Below, piece after piece: positions 12,061 through 23,284 of a stretch of DNA of 64,000 bases. The notes under the pieces are model-generated. The model searched no databases, had not been told where the DNA came from, and worked only from the letters and a program-made list of their open reading frames with translations. The number at the start of each line of letters is the position of its first letter. The stretch's first letter is position 1. Both the position numbers and the translations under genes were made by a program. The stretch is from Elephas maximus indicus. Lineage: Eukaryota > Chordata > Mammalia > Proboscidea > Elephantidae. The stretch lies in contig NC_064822.1 of assembly GCF_024166365.1 (NCBI RefSeq), forward strand, positions 146,636,823 through 146,700,822. The letters are read 5' to 3'.

Positions 12061-12061
12061 G
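11340..12061 (+). pseudogene. RTE copy A reverse transcriptase, broken
   Basis: The frames give reverse-transcriptase motifs of the RTE protein: VYLCFIDYKKAFTCVD (motif A region with the catalytic aspartate) in 11340-11585, and a C-terminal part (SEEYLDHLLVNIKDHNLQYG, LHLNIKKIKILTTGQ) in 11702-12061. The catalytic YADD box reads YADV at 11684-11695, so one catalytic aspartate is lost. Stops and frameshifts separate the pieces. Confidence 0.85.
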
Positions 12062-12094
12062 ACATATATATATGCATATAAACATATATATGTG
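12061..12094. repeat. TA/TG simple repeat
   Basis: acatatatatatgcatataaacatatatatgtgtgtg-like sequence sits exactly between the forward RTE body and the inverted RTE 3' fragment. Confidence 0.7.
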
Positions 12095-12215
12095 TGTGTT
12101 TTGTTCATGGTGTTAGGTGCCATCAAGTTCGTTCTGACTCATATTGACCACCCTGTGTACAACAGAACAAAACACTGTCCAGTCCTGCACCATCCTCACA
12201 ATTGTTGCGTATACA
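12095..12215 (-). mobile_element. RTE 3'-end fragment in reverse orientation
   Basis: The bases from ggtgttaggtgccatc to caccatcctcacaattgttg match the 3' end of the minus-strand RTE at 13525-13620 and hence lie opposite to RTE copy A. It may be a separate truncated insertion or the result of an inversion at the 3' end of copy A. Confidence 0.75.
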
Positions 12216-12404
12216 TGTATATACGTATGCATATTGTTGTTAGGTGTATATTCACAGCTCTGTTCAGCAAAACGAGATCATTAGAAAAAGAGTTCTAATG
12301 TTTACCTGCCTTAGAATAAATTATTATTCCTATAATTACTTTAAATCAGGGACATGTCCTTTAATGGTTTGGTTCTCTTAAAAATCCTCAGTGATAAGCC
12401 TCAC

Positions 12405-12593
12405 TTATATCTGTAAATGGAAACCCTGGTGGTGCAGTGGTTAAGTGCTACGGCTGCTGACCAAAAGGTCAGCAGTTCAAATCCACCAGGTGCTCCTTGG
12501 AAACTCTATGGGGCAGTTCTACTCTGTCCTATAGGGCAACTATGAGTCGGAATCAACTCAACGGCATTGGGTTTGGTTTTCGTTATATCTGTA
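12405..12593 (+). repeat. AfroSINE with target-site duplication
   Basis: The SINE occupies about 12419-12582: the tRNA-like head with A/B-box style words (ggtgcagtggttaagtgcta, then gttcaaatccacc), then the tail shared with RTE 3' ends (ctatgagtcggaatcaactc). It is flanked by ttatatctgta at 12405-12415 and 12583-12593. AfroSINEs are tRNA-derived, RNA polymerase III transcribed, and limited to Afrotheria. Confidence 0.92.
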
Positions 12594-12717
12594 CATTTCT
12601 TTAAATAACTTTTTTCTTAGCCTACTCTGCTACTCTTATTTTATGCCTGTCTCTTCTTCTACACTACAGTTTTGGAATTTTTTTTTAAATTATATCCCGA
12701 GTATCCAATAGAATGCC

Positions 12718-12919
12718 TGTTGTATAGTAAAACAAACAAACAAACAAAAACAAAAACATTGCTGTCAAGTCAATCCTGACTCACAGTGACCCTATAGGAC
12801 AGAGGAGAACTGCTTCATAGAGTTTCCAAGGAGGGCCTGGTGGATTTGAACTGTTGACCTTTTGTTTAGTAACCATAGCTCTTAACCACTAAACCTCCAG
12901 GGTTTCCTGTTATATAGTA
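12718..12919 (-). repeat. AfroSINE with target-site duplication
   Basis: The SINE lies at about 12730-12907 on the minus strand, with an aaac-rich tail at its 3' end. Flanking repeats are tgttgtatagta at 12718-12729 and tgttatatagta at 12908-12919, with one mismatch. Confidence 0.9.
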
Positions 12920-13511
12920 GGCGATTAAAATGCCCAGAATATGTCCTTTATTTTTTACCACTGTTTCTCACATTTCTGTTGTTATAATATTGGGGAGGGT
13001 GATTACCAAGACATAGATATCTACAGCAATCCTGATTTGAGATGCAGACAGAACTAGATAAGAAAATGCATTCCTTTGTTGAGGTTGTCATTTCAAAGGC
13101 TTTGAGAGAAGAAAGTACAAAGAGCAGGGGAAATTGTGGACATGCCACCAATGGCGGAAGCCCCAGGTAGAGCCACAGAGAGGATGGTCTTGGGAATTAT
13201 AGAATTGCAACACGACTCTCATTTTACATGTAGAGCAACGCGGATCTATAAATTTCAAGTGTCTAACCCAAAAATATTAAGTTATAAGGGGAAAAACCAA
13301 GTTGAAAAAACAGGCTATCTAACTCTTATGCCAGTACTGTACCACCACACCTTGGTCATTTTCTTTTGCTCATTTAAACATCACAACATCAGGGCTGTAG
13401 CTATATGATCTGAGGGTCTCATGTTCTGTTTTGATGACTGAACAAGAGTGTCCAAGATAATAATTTTGAGTTCTGCCATTCTACCTATTATGTGTTACTC
13501 AATAAATGATG
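12920..13511. other. Unassigned DNA
   Basis: No repeat family, gene or RNA is recognised. A 90-residue open frame at 13136-13408 has no visible domain and is probably chance. Confidence 0.5.
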
Positions 13512-16500
13512 TTGTTGTTATGTTGTCAGGTGCCATCGAGTCAGTTCCGACTCATAGCGACCCTATGCACAACAGAACGAAACACTACCCGGACCTGCAC
13601 CATCCTTACAATCATTGTTATGCTTGAGCTTATTGTTGCAGCCACAGTGTCAATCCACCTCGTTGAGGGTCTTCCTTTTTTCCGCTGACCCTGTACTCTG
13701 ACAAGCGTGATGTCCTTCTCCAGGGGCTGATCCCTCCTCACAACATGTCCAAAGTATGTAAGACCCAGTCTTGGGATCCTTGCCTCTAAGGAGCATTCTG
13801 GCTGCCCTTCTTCCAAGACAGTTTTGTTCATTCTTTTGGCAGTCCATGGTATATTCAATATTCTTCGCCAACACCACAATTCAAAGGCGTCAACTTTTCT
13901 TCGGTCTTCCTTATTCATTGTCCAGCTTTCACATGTATATTATGTGATTGAAAATACCATGGCTTGGGTCAGGCACACCTGACTCACAGTCTTCAGGGTG
14001 ACATCTTTGCTCTTCAACAGTTTGAAGAGGTCCTTTGCAGCAGATTTACCCAATGCAATGTGTCTTTTGATTTCTTGACTGCTGCTTCCATGGCTGTTGA
14101 TTGTGGATCCAAGTAAAATGAAATCCTTGACAACTTCAATCTTTTCTCCGTTTATCATGATGTTGCTCATTGGTCCAGTTGTGAGGATTTTTGTTTTCTT
14201 TATGTTGAGGTGTAATCCATACTGAAGGCTGTGGTCTTTGATCTTCACTAGTAAGTGCTTCAAGTCCTCTTCACTTTTGGCAAGCAAGGTTGTGTCACCT
14301 GCATAAGACAGGTTGTTAATGAGTCTTCCTCCAATCCTGATGCCCCGTTCTTCTTCATATAGTCCAGCTTCTCAATATTATTTGTTCGGCATACAGATTA
14401 AATAGGTATGGTGAAAGAATACAAACCTGATGCACACCTTTCCTGACTTTAAACCAATCAGTATCCCCTTGTTCTGTCCGAACAACTGCCTCTTGATCTA
14501 TGTAAAGGTTCCTCATGAGCACAATTAAGTGTTCTGGAGTTCCCATTCTTCGCACTGTTATCCATAGTTTGTTATGATGCACACAGTCGAATCCCTTTGC
14601 ATAGTCAATAAAACACAAGTAAACATCCTTCTGGTATTCTCTGCTTTCAGCCAGGATCCATGTGACATCAGCAATTATATCCCTGGCTCCACATCCTCTT
14701 CTGAATCCAGCCTGAATTTCTGGCAGTTCCCCGTCGATATACTGCTACAGCTGTTTTTGAATGACCTTCAGCAAAATTTTGCTTGTGTGTGATATAAATG
14801 ATATTGTTGTATAATTTCCACATTTGGTTGGATCACCTTTCTTGGGAATAGGCATAAATATGTATCTCTTCCAGTCAGTTGGCCAGGAAGCTGCCTTCCA
14901 TATTTCTTGCCATAGACAAGTGAGCACCTCCAGCGCTACACCTGTTTGTTGAAACATCTCAATTGATATTCCATCAATTCCTGGAGCCTTGTTTTTCGCC
15001 AATGCCTTCAGAGCAGCTTGGACTTCTTCCTTCAGTACCATCGGTTCCTGATCATATGCCATCTCTTGAAATGGTTGAACATTGACTAATTCTTTTTGGT
15101 ATAATGACTCTGTGTATTCCTTCCATCTTCTTTTGATGCTTCCTGCGTCATTTAATATTTTCCCCATGGAATCCTTCACTACTGCAACTCGAGGCTTGAA
15201 TTTTTTCTTCAATTCTTTCAGCTTGAGAAACGCCAAGCATGTTCTTCCCTTTTGGTTTTCCATCTCTAGCTCTTTGCCCATGTCATTATAATACTTTACT
15301 TTGTCTTCTTGAGAGGCCCTTTGAAATCTTCTGTTCAGTTCTTTTACTCCATCAATTCTTCCTTTTGCTTTAGCTGCTGGATGCTCAAGAGCAAGTTTCA
15401 GAGTCTCCTCTGACATCCATCTTGGTTTTTTCTTTCTTTCCTGTCTTTTCAGTGACCTCTTGCTTTCTTCATGGATGATGTCCTTGATGTCATTCCACAA
15501 CTCATCTGGTCTTTGGTCACTAGTGTTCAATGCATCAAATCTATTCTTGAGATGGTCTCTAAATTCAGGTGGGATATACTCAAGGTCATATTTTGGCTTT
15601 TGTGGACTTGCTCTGATTTTCTTCAGTTTCAGCTTGAACTTGCATATGAGCGATTGGTGGTCTGTTCCATGTCGGACCCTGGCCTTGTTCAAACTGATGA
15701 TATTGAGCTTTTCCATCGTCTCTTTCCACAGATGTAGTCAATTTGATTTCTGTGTGTTCAATCTGGCGAGATCCATGTGTGTAGTCGCCGTTTATGTTGG
15801 TGAAAGAAGTTATTTGCAGTAAAGAAGTCGTTGGTCTTGCAAAATTCTATCATTTGATCTCTGGCTTTTTTTCTGTCACCAAGGAAGTATTTTCCAACTA
15901 TTGGTCCTTCTTCTTTTTTGCCCACTTTTGCATTCCAATCACCAGTAATTATCAATGCATCTTGATTGCATGTTCGATCAATTTCAGGCTGTAGCAGCTG
16001 ATAAAAATCTTCTATTTCTTCATTTTTGGCCCTAGTGGTTGGTGCGTAAATTTGAATAATAGTCATATTAACTGGTCTTCCTTGTAGGCGTATGGATATT
16101 ATCCTATCACTGACAGTGCTGTACTTCAGGATAGGTCTTGAAACGTTCTTTTTGACGATGAATGGAACATCATTCCTCTTCGAGTTGTCATTCCCAGCAT
16201 AGTAGACTATTTGATTATCCAATTCAAAATGGCCAATATCAGTCCATTTCAGCTTGCTAATGCCGAGGATATCGATGTTTATGCTTTCCATTTCATTTTT
16301 GATGATTTCCAATGTTCCTAGATTCATACTTCATACATTCCAGGTTCTGATTATTAATGGATGTTTGCAGCTTTTTCTTCTCATTTTGAGTCATGCCACA
16401 TCTGAAAACGAAGGTCCCAAAAGCTTTACTCCATCCACGTCATTAAGGTCGACCCTACTTTCAGGCTGCAGCTCTTCCCCAGTCATCTTTTGAGCACCTT

Positions 16501-16755
16501 CCAACCTGGGGGGCTCATCTTCCAGCACTATATCAGACAATGTTCCACCGCTATTCATAAGGTTTTCACTGGCTGCTGCTTTTCAGAAGTAGACTGCGGG
16601 GTCCTTCTTCCTAGTCCGTCTTAGTCTGGAAGCTCAGCTGAAACCCGTCCTCCATGGGTGACCCTGCTGATATCTGCATAATGGTGGCAAAGCTTCCAGC
16701 ATCACAGCAACACACAAGCCCCCACAGTATGACAAACTGACAGACACGTGGGGGC
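13512..16755 (-). mobile_element. RTE LINE copy B, nearly complete
   Basis: This is a continuous RTE element of about 3.2 kb read on the minus strand. It runs from a 5' end near 16755 through endonuclease and reverse transcriptase to a 3' end with a gtt-type short repeat (tgttgttgttatgttg at 13508-13525), as is usual for RTE/BovB-type elements, which end in short repeats rather than poly(A). The 3' end carries ggtgccatcgagtc, then tccgactcatagcgaccc, which is also the tail of AfroSINEs. The element faces RTE copy A in tail-to-tail fashion. It is the best template in the window for the family consensus. Confidence 0.92.
13541..16327 (-). pseudogene. RTE copy B endonuclease-reverse transcriptase ORF, broken
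   Basis: The protein would nick target DNA and reverse transcribe element RNA. Open pieces in order on the minus strand are: 16327-15758, endonuclease (ILGISKLKWTDIGHFELDN, ITGDWNAKVGKKEEG); 15716-14745, linker and N-terminal reverse transcriptase (YIPPEFRDHLKNRFDALNT, then APGIDGISIEMFQQ); 14618-14355, motif A region (MCFIDYAKGFDCVHHNKLW); 14287-13940, after the catalytic box; and 13918-13541, C-terminus (ELWCWRRILNIPWTAKRMN). Upstream of 16327 the frame continues with damage into the 5' region. The YADD box reads YAGD at 14294-14305, so a catalytic aspartate is replaced by glycine. About five breaks separate the pieces. Confidence 0.9.
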
Positions 16756-16756
16756 A

Positions 16757-16885
16757 GTGAATGATAATAATAGCTAATATTTTTATGTCAGACATTGTGG
16801 CAAGTATTTTATATATAAGGTTGACCTCATTAGTCCTCAAAATAAAGCACGAGTTAAGAATTATTACTTATCCCCCTGGCTTTTT
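16757..16885 (+). repeat. MIR fragment
   Basis: gaatgataataatagctaat, then gtggcaagtattttatat, then gacctcattagtcctcaaaa and ttattacttatcccc follow the MIR core order. MIRs are ancient mammal-wide SINEs. It directly abuts the 5' end of RTE copy B. Confidence 0.75.
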
Positions 16886-17305
16886 TTTTTTTTTTTAATG
16901 ATGAAGAACATTTAAGGGGCATGAAGTAACTGTCCTAAGCTAACTCAATATGTGTTTTATCTGTTAGTCAAATCCAAACATGTCTTCACCTAATATGTAC
17001 AATGATTCCAATGAATGAGTTATCGTCAACATAATTAGAATTTTTGACATTTATATTTAGCATGTAACTCTAAGTTTTAATTTTACTTTTTGATTATAAT
17101 TTTTTTTTTTTTTATTTCTTATTCTGCCTTGACCTTTTATCACAGTGTTGGTTCCTTATAGGTCACAATGACAGAGGGATAATCTTAATTGAAGTATATT
17201 GAACAATGTGCAAAAGGTGATAAAAATGAAAGAAATTAAAAGTCAACCAAAGTTTCAATGTTAAATTGACATTTTTTTCACACCTTTGAAATGTGAAAAT
17301 AAACC
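16886..17305. other. Unassigned AT-rich DNA with T-runs
   Basis: T16 (16882-16898 region) and T13 (17100-17112) runs are present and nothing else is recognised. Confidence 0.5.
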
Positions 17306-17427
17306 TCTTCCCTTCCCTCCTCATCTCTTCTCTCCCATTTTTCCCTCCTTCCCTCCCTTTCTTCCTTCCTATTTCCTTATTTCTTTCCCACTTTTCCACC
17401 TTCCTTCCCTCCTTCCTTCTTCTTTTT
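17306..17427. repeat. Polypyrimidine CCTT-rich tract
   Basis: About 120 bases are nearly pure C and T on the plus strand, in irregular ccttccctcc units. The minus-strand open frame here (78 residues, GREGGKNGREEMRREGK) is a translation of the simple repeat, not a gene. Confidence 0.8.
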
Positions 17428-17614
17428 TGGTTTTAGGTATTATTTAATGTGGACTTTTAGCCTTATTTCCCAAGATTTTCATATAATCATGTGTAGAATG
17501 CTTCATCTCTGCTGGTGATTAAAACACCATATCTAACCTAATCCTTAGAGTTCTCTGTGTCTGTAATTTACAAATACCTGAAGTGTGTTTGTATGTGTGT
17601 GTGGATTAAGTCCC

Positions 17615-17695
17615 TGACAACATGCCAAATAGTGTGTTATATTCATGATTGCATTCAGTCCTCGCAACAGCCTGGTGAGGTATGTAAAGTCATGC
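17615..17695 (+). repeat. MIR fragment
   Basis: catgccaaatagtgtg, tgcattcagtcctcgcaaca and gcctggtgaggtatgta follow the central MIR order. Confidence 0.6.
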
Positions 17696-18709
17696 ATCAC
17701 TTGAAATCGATAGTTCTCCTTTGCCTCTTGCTGCTATCACTAGCACTGGTTTTCCTTCATTTGGGAGCTATGATGCGCTTCACAGTAATATTTTCAAAAG
17801 GAAATTAAATAAAGAGATAATGCTACAACACTCAAGAGACACATGGTACTTGAAATTGGATGCTGCTGCCTACGAGTTGAAATACACTGTTATATGGTAA
17901 ACTTTTTACTTGTAAGTAGGGAAAGTTCACATTAAAATGACCATAGAAAGTATAGTATAGTACACACATAAGCCAGTAACGTAGGTGTTTAGTATGACTA
18001 TCAAGACGTGTATATTACAGGTTGTATATGCACTGTACCATTATACACCTGGCAGCTGCAATCATTTTGTGTGCAAGAGACAAGAAATACACATGTTGTG
18101 GGAAATTGTTGCATTTGCTACGTTCTGTTATGTTCACTGTATCGTGGTCTCCCATTGGGATTTCTGGACTCTATTATAACATTATGGGACCACGGACGTA
18201 TACGTGTTTGGATGTTGTCTGAATGGACAGTATGTGGTGCATGACTCTACTTTTAATGCCTCCTAGTCCTGAGAGAATTGAGTCTAGCAGCGTGAGGATA
18301 GACTTCCTGAAGCCAACTCTTGTAAATTCCATACCTGGGAAGCAGACTCAGTTCTGTTTGATTTAAGAATTCCAGTTCTTTACTGTAACTTTCTCCTGCT
18401 TTTCACTAGAGGCAGGTTTCAACATTTTTTTTCACCCTGTTTTGAAAGAATCCACATAGCAAGTAACTGACAGAACTAGCTAGAACTTCTGATTAAAATG
18501 CCTTTTTTCTTTATAACATGTTATACTAGTTCCCTGACTATTAAAAATGCATCATATCAAATAAAAAATGTTACACGTATTTGTTACCATCAAGCTGTTT
18601 AAAGTCTAATTTTGGAAACTCACATATGCAAAGGACTTAGAAAATATTACAGAGTAAATTTCTAACTCATTACAATTAATCTCTTCATTGACTTTCTATT
18701 CTAATTTGT
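17696..18709. other. Unassigned DNA
   Basis: About 1 kb without a recognised element. Several overlapping short frames near 17985-18244 have no domain and look like chance. Confidence 0.45.
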
Positions 18710-18870
18710 AGTTACCTAGGTGGCGTAGTGGTTAAGTGCTACGGCTGCTAACCAAAGGGTTGGCAGTTTGAATCAGCCAGGCGCTCCTTGGAAACTTGAT
18801 GGGGCAGTTCTACTCTGTCCTATAGGGTCGCTATGAGTTGGAATCGACTCGATGGCACTGGGTTTTTTGG
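18710..18870 (+). repeat. AfroSINE
   Basis: A standard copy: tggcgtagtggttaagtgct, gttcgaat-like B box (gtttgaatcagcc), then ctatgagttggaatcgactc and a T-rich end. The first bases (gttacctagg) are altered relative to the usual ggaaaccctgg. Confidence 0.9.
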
Positions 18871-19691
18871 GTCAATACTATCACAGCATACAGCTGTCCA
18901 GGTTATGTAAGGCATGCTGTGTACAGCACCGGGGGAAACTCCGTCTTAGTTCCATCTAGTATTTATGCTTTTCTGTATCTTATTGCATTCCATTTTATAA
19001 AATGACAACTTCAGGAATAGGGTGAGCTACAAGTGAATAGAATAAGTACAAATTTAAATTCAGAATTAAATTCAAATTTAAAGGATACTTGAAAAAAGAA
19101 AGATTAAGACTGAAACAGAGAGTAGCAAATCATACAATTTTAGTTTTTGAAGTGTATGTGTATTACAATTTAGGCTTAAGTAATTAAACTTCTCTTGGAC
19201 TTATTATTTTAAAAAATATTGGTTGAGTGCTGTCGAAATATATCCGTGAATAAAAGAGCAAATCAAAGAATAAAAGAGGACAGTTTCCTGACCTCATGGG
19301 ATTCCTATTCTGGGAAACTTCATGAGTAATAATCAATAAGCAAGAAAAATTAAGAAAATTAATTAGTGCATTAAAGATGAGAAGTACTAAGAATAAATAA
19401 TAAGCGGTATTTGTTGAGGTAGAGGGCAATGTAAATATTATGGTTGGAAAAAAAATCCACAATTTTCGCAACATAATACTTTTCATGGATCACTTTGAGG
19501 GCAATTCTCATTGCAGAGTCTATGGAACTTGGAAGAGGAGTCATTGGGCTCATGCTAAACACAGTTGTTACTCTTGGGATGAAGGGAACCATAACTTTTG
19601 TCTGAACACTGGAGATAAAGTAGCTATGAGAAAGAACTGTAAGAATATGATTATAATACAACCTGAATGATAATACAAAATGAGATTTAAA
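18871..19691. other. Unassigned AT-rich DNA
   Basis: Frames at 19184-19718 on the minus strand (100 and 115 residues) have no recognisable domain. Nothing else is visible. Confidence 0.45.
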
Positions 19692-19852
19692 AACCCAGAC
19701 CAAATTCATTGCTGTCAAGTCGATTCATAGCCACCATATAGGACAGAGTAGAACTGCTCCATAGAGTTTTCAAGGAGCACCTGGTGGGTTTGAACTGCTG
19801 AGCTTTTGGTTCACAGCCATACCACTTAACCACTATGCCACTAGGGTTTCCA
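19692..19852 (-). repeat. AfroSINE
   Basis: It reads from the tail (cccagaccaaattcattgct) to the head (ccactagggtttcc) on the minus strand. The tail has lost part of the usual gactcatagc word, so it is a moderately old copy. Confidence 0.88.
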
Positions 19853-20060
19853 AATGACATTTACTGTGTGCTTATTATGCAACAGACATTGTGCTAAGTT
19901 CTATGAATGAATTAAAAAAAAAAAAAGACTCTTACTCATATGGCAAGTGCTATGTCCATCTTGCAGATGAGAAAAAAGGAGTTTGAGGGATTTTAGTGGG
20001 TTGCCCAAGGTCAGAAATTTTGTAAGTGAAAGAGAAAGCTTTTCTGATCCATTATTCCAA
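19853..20060 (+). repeat. MIR fragment with A-run
   Basis: acatttactgtgtgcttatt, then agacattgtgctaagttct, an A13 run near 19915-19926, then ttgcagatgagaaaa and gttgcccaaggtcaga follow MIR order. The A-run interrupts the element. Confidence 0.75.
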
Positions 20061-20069
20061 GACCAAGTT

Positions 20070-20316
20070 CTTGTTGTCATTAGATGCCATTGAGTAAGTT
20101 AAGACTCATAGTTTGGAAGTCCATGGTATATTCATTCTTCACCAACACCATAATTCAAAGGCATCAACTCTTCTTCGGTCTTCCTTATTCATTGTCCAGC
20201 TTACACATGCATAGGAGGTAACTGAAACACCATGACTTGGGTCAAGAACACCATAGTCCTTAAATTGACACATTTTCTTTTTGACACTTTAAAGGGATCT
20301 TTTGCAGCAGATTTGC
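20070..20316 (-). mobile_element. RTE 3'-end fragment with internal deletion
   Basis: It starts with the RTE 3' end (gttgtcattagatgccattg, gactcatag) and jumps directly to ggaagtccatggtatattca, which in copy B lies about 275 bases further in (13835). The 3' UTR body is therefore missing. It then follows copy B (gtcttccttattcattgtcc) to 20316. Confidence 0.85.

Positions 20317-20351
<35 letters not shown>
20317..20351. repeat. (TA)n microsatellite
   Basis: About 16 TA units directly at the truncated 5' side of the RTE fragment. Confidence 0.9.
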
Positions 20352-20353
<2 letters not shown>

Positions 20354-20649
20354 AAAACACCTCTACCACCCAAACTATCGAGTTCTTTCTGAATACTAGG
20401 AACTTGCTACTTCTAAAATACTTTCTCCCCTGCTTATAAAGAATGAAAGTTATATGTTTACATTTAAAAGAAGAAAAAGAGCCTTTGTAAACCAGGTGAC
20501 AGAAAACTGAAAGAATATAAACTGTAGAAGACTGATCATAGACAGAAAATACAAATTATTAATATCAGGGTTAAAAAAAGGACATCACAACAAATCCCAA
20601 AGACAATAAAATAATAACAGGAGAAATAATATTAAGTGTAAAAGAAACT
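20352..20649. other. Unassigned AT-rich DNA
   Basis: Nothing recognised. Confidence 0.4.
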
Positions 20650-22030
20650 TTATAAAGAATAATGACAAGCCTGTGAAACATTTTATAACATGAATGAATC
20701 TGGAGAACATTATGTTGAGTGAAATAAGTCATTCACAAAAAGACTAATACGGTATGGTCTCACTGTTACAAAAAGTCAAGAGTAGATATACACACAGAAA
20801 GCAAAGTTCTTTGATGGTTACTAGGAATGAGAAGGAGAGAAAGGGGAAATTACTTTCTAGATAATGAACACTTGTTACTTTTGGGGATGGGAAAGGCAAG
20901 CCCAAATATGGATGAAATCAGCCCAACCTGACCAAGGTAAATAAAGACACTAAGAAGCACATGAGAAAAAGGGACAATTTTGGTAAATGCCATAACATAT
21001 ACAACTTTGCAACAAGAGTAAAAGCAAACAAAAATATGAGTGTGGTCATGTAGGTAGATATGAATGCATATATATGTATAGGAAGGTATATGCCAGTAAA
21101 TGCATGTGCGTGTATAGGTGTATCTGTAAGCATATGCATACACGTTTGTGCCAGATACGTATCCAGTTATATAGCAAACCACATAAGAGACACATTTACA
21201 GAGGTTTCCTAGATACAGCCAAGCAACTCACAGGGTGGTTTACTGACTTATAAGTCTTGGGACCCTAGTCTCAGAAGACAACTTGGTCAATTTGCATAAC
21301 ATAGTTCGCAAAGATAATATTTTACATCCAAGTTTGATGAGCAGCATCTGAGGTGTTAAAACTTACAACTATTGGTCTCTACTCATATGGAGTAAAAGAA
21401 AATGAAAGAAATCAAAGGTTCAAAGAAGAAACTAGTCCATAGGACTAACAGCCCTCATGAACCACAATCTCTTCAAATCTGAGACAAGAAGAACTAGATG
21501 GTGCTTGGCTACCACTACTGACTTTTCTGTCCGGGGGCACAATTGAAGGTGCCAGATAGAAAAGGAGAAAAATGTAGTTCAAAAAATCAAATTCTAAAAA
21601 AAGACCAGACCTGTTGGACTGATAGAGACTAGAGGAACCCTGAGACTATCACCTTAATATACCTTTTGATCTTGGAATTGAAGCTATTTCTGTAGATCAC
21701 CTTTCAATCAAATAATAGATTGGCTTATAGAATAAACAATATCACCTGTGAATAATATGCTTCCTTAAGCAATTAACTATACGAGAACAAATGGTCAATA
21801 GTTACCCAGAAGTAAAGATGAGACGTCAAGAGAGGGAAGGGGAGCTAGATCAATGGAAACAGAATGAACAGAATGGAAATGAGAATGCTGACACATTGTA
21901 AAAATTATCAACAATGGCACGGAACAATTTGTAGAAAAATTGTTAAGGGGAAACCCAATTTGTTGTGTAAACATTCAGCTAAAACAAAATAAAACATTTA
22001 AAAACAAACAAGCAAAAAAAAAAAAAATTT
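20650..22030 (+). mobile_element. Old L1 3' end
   Basis: The end of ORF2 is recognisable from cattttataacatgaatgaa and ggagaacattatgttgagtg, as in copy 1 at 9770-9820. A diverged 3' UTR follows (ggtgtctg-type words, gagacaagaagaactagatg), then an A-rich end near 22010-22027. It is 5'-truncated and much older than copies 1 and 2. Confidence 0.82.
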
Positions 22031-22074
22031 AATCAACAAACATTGAAAAGTCCAGAAATTAAAAAAAAAAAAAA

Positions 22075-22970
22075 CTTCATTGAAGGGAAAGACAATATAC
22101 AATACAGGGGAATTCAGCACAACTGTACCAAAGCAAAAACAAAGAAGTTTCCTAGACACATCCAAACACTTTGAGGGACAGAGTAGCTGGGCTAGGGCCT
22201 AGGACCATAGTTTTGGGGGACATTTGGCCAATTGGCATAACATAGTTTATTAAGAAAATGTTCTACATCCCACTTTGGTGAGTGGTGTCTGGAGTATTAA
22301 AAGCTTGCAAGCGGCCATCTAAGATACATCAATTGGTACCATCCCACTCAGAGCAAAGGATAATGAAGAAAACCAAAGACACAAGGAAAATACTAGCCCA
22401 AAGGACTAAGGGACCAAATGAACCAGAGATTCCAACAGCCTGAGACCAGAAGAACTAGATGGTGCCTGGCTACCACCAATGACTTCCCTGACAGGGAACA
22501 AAGAGAGAGTCCTGGACAGAGCAGGAAAAAATGTAGAACAGAACTCAAATTAACTTAAAAAGATCAGACTTAATGGTCTGACAAAGACTGGAGGAAACTG
22601 CGAAACTATGGCCCCCAAAAGCACTGTTAACCCATAACTGAATTCATTTCTGAAGCCCTCTCTTCAGGCAAAGATTAGACAAGACTATAACACAAAAAAT
22701 AATACGTATGAGGAATGTGCTCCTTAGTTCAATCAGATATATGAGACCTAATGTGCAGCTCCTGCCCCAAAGCAGGATGAGAAGACAGGAAGGGATAGGA
22801 ACTGGTCAAGTGGACACAAGAAACCCGGGGTGCAAATGGGAAGCGTGCTGTAGGGATTGCAACTAACATCACAAAACCACATGTGTATGAATTTTTGAAT
22901 TAGAAATTAACTTGAGCTGTAAACTTTCACTTAAAGCACAATAAAAAATAATAATAACAAAAGAAAACCT
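22075..22970 (+). mobile_element. L1 3' UTR, second truncated copy in tandem
   Basis: It starts at ttcattgaagggaaagacaa, inside the L1 3' UTR, and repeats the same segment order as 20880-22010 (gcggccatctaagatacatc, gagaccagaagaactagatg, then cacttaaagcacaataaaaa). It stands just after the A-rich end of the previous L1, a usual landing site. Confidence 0.85.
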
Positions 22971-23284
22971 TTAAGCCAACAAATTTGATATTCTAGAATA
23001 GTGGAAATTCTTCTTTTCTACAAATCAAAATGTGATTAAAAAAAAAAATCCAAAAAGACTTTGCTAATTTCTTTGTTATTTTTTTCTTAAATTTCAGAAT
23101 TCTGTGGGAATTTTTCTATTCTATAAAAAAACAAGTTTTTTTTTTTTTTATTTTAATACTCTAAAATATGTTCATAGATTTTTTTTAATCCTAAAATAAT
23201 GCTTACAGCAGAGGAAGTGAATTGTAGAAATAAGGTCTAATATAAGGACAGTAAGTGAGTATTATATATCTTCCTGGATTTATT
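22971..23284. other. Unassigned AT-rich DNA
   Basis: Several A and T runs (T13 near 23133-23149), and nothing else recognised. Confidence 0.4.

Noticed and set aside
12419..12500. tRNA gene
   Set aside because: The A- and B-box-like words belong to the AfroSINE head, which is repeated about 20 times here and does not fold as a complete tRNA.
17163..17399. Charged glycine- and arginine-rich frame on the minus strand
   Set aside because: It is a translation of a CCTT polypyrimidine tract.
20650..22970. Two tandem L1 3' UTRs as a segmental duplication
   Set aside because: The two copies differ strongly and start at different L1 positions, so two separate insertions explain them better.
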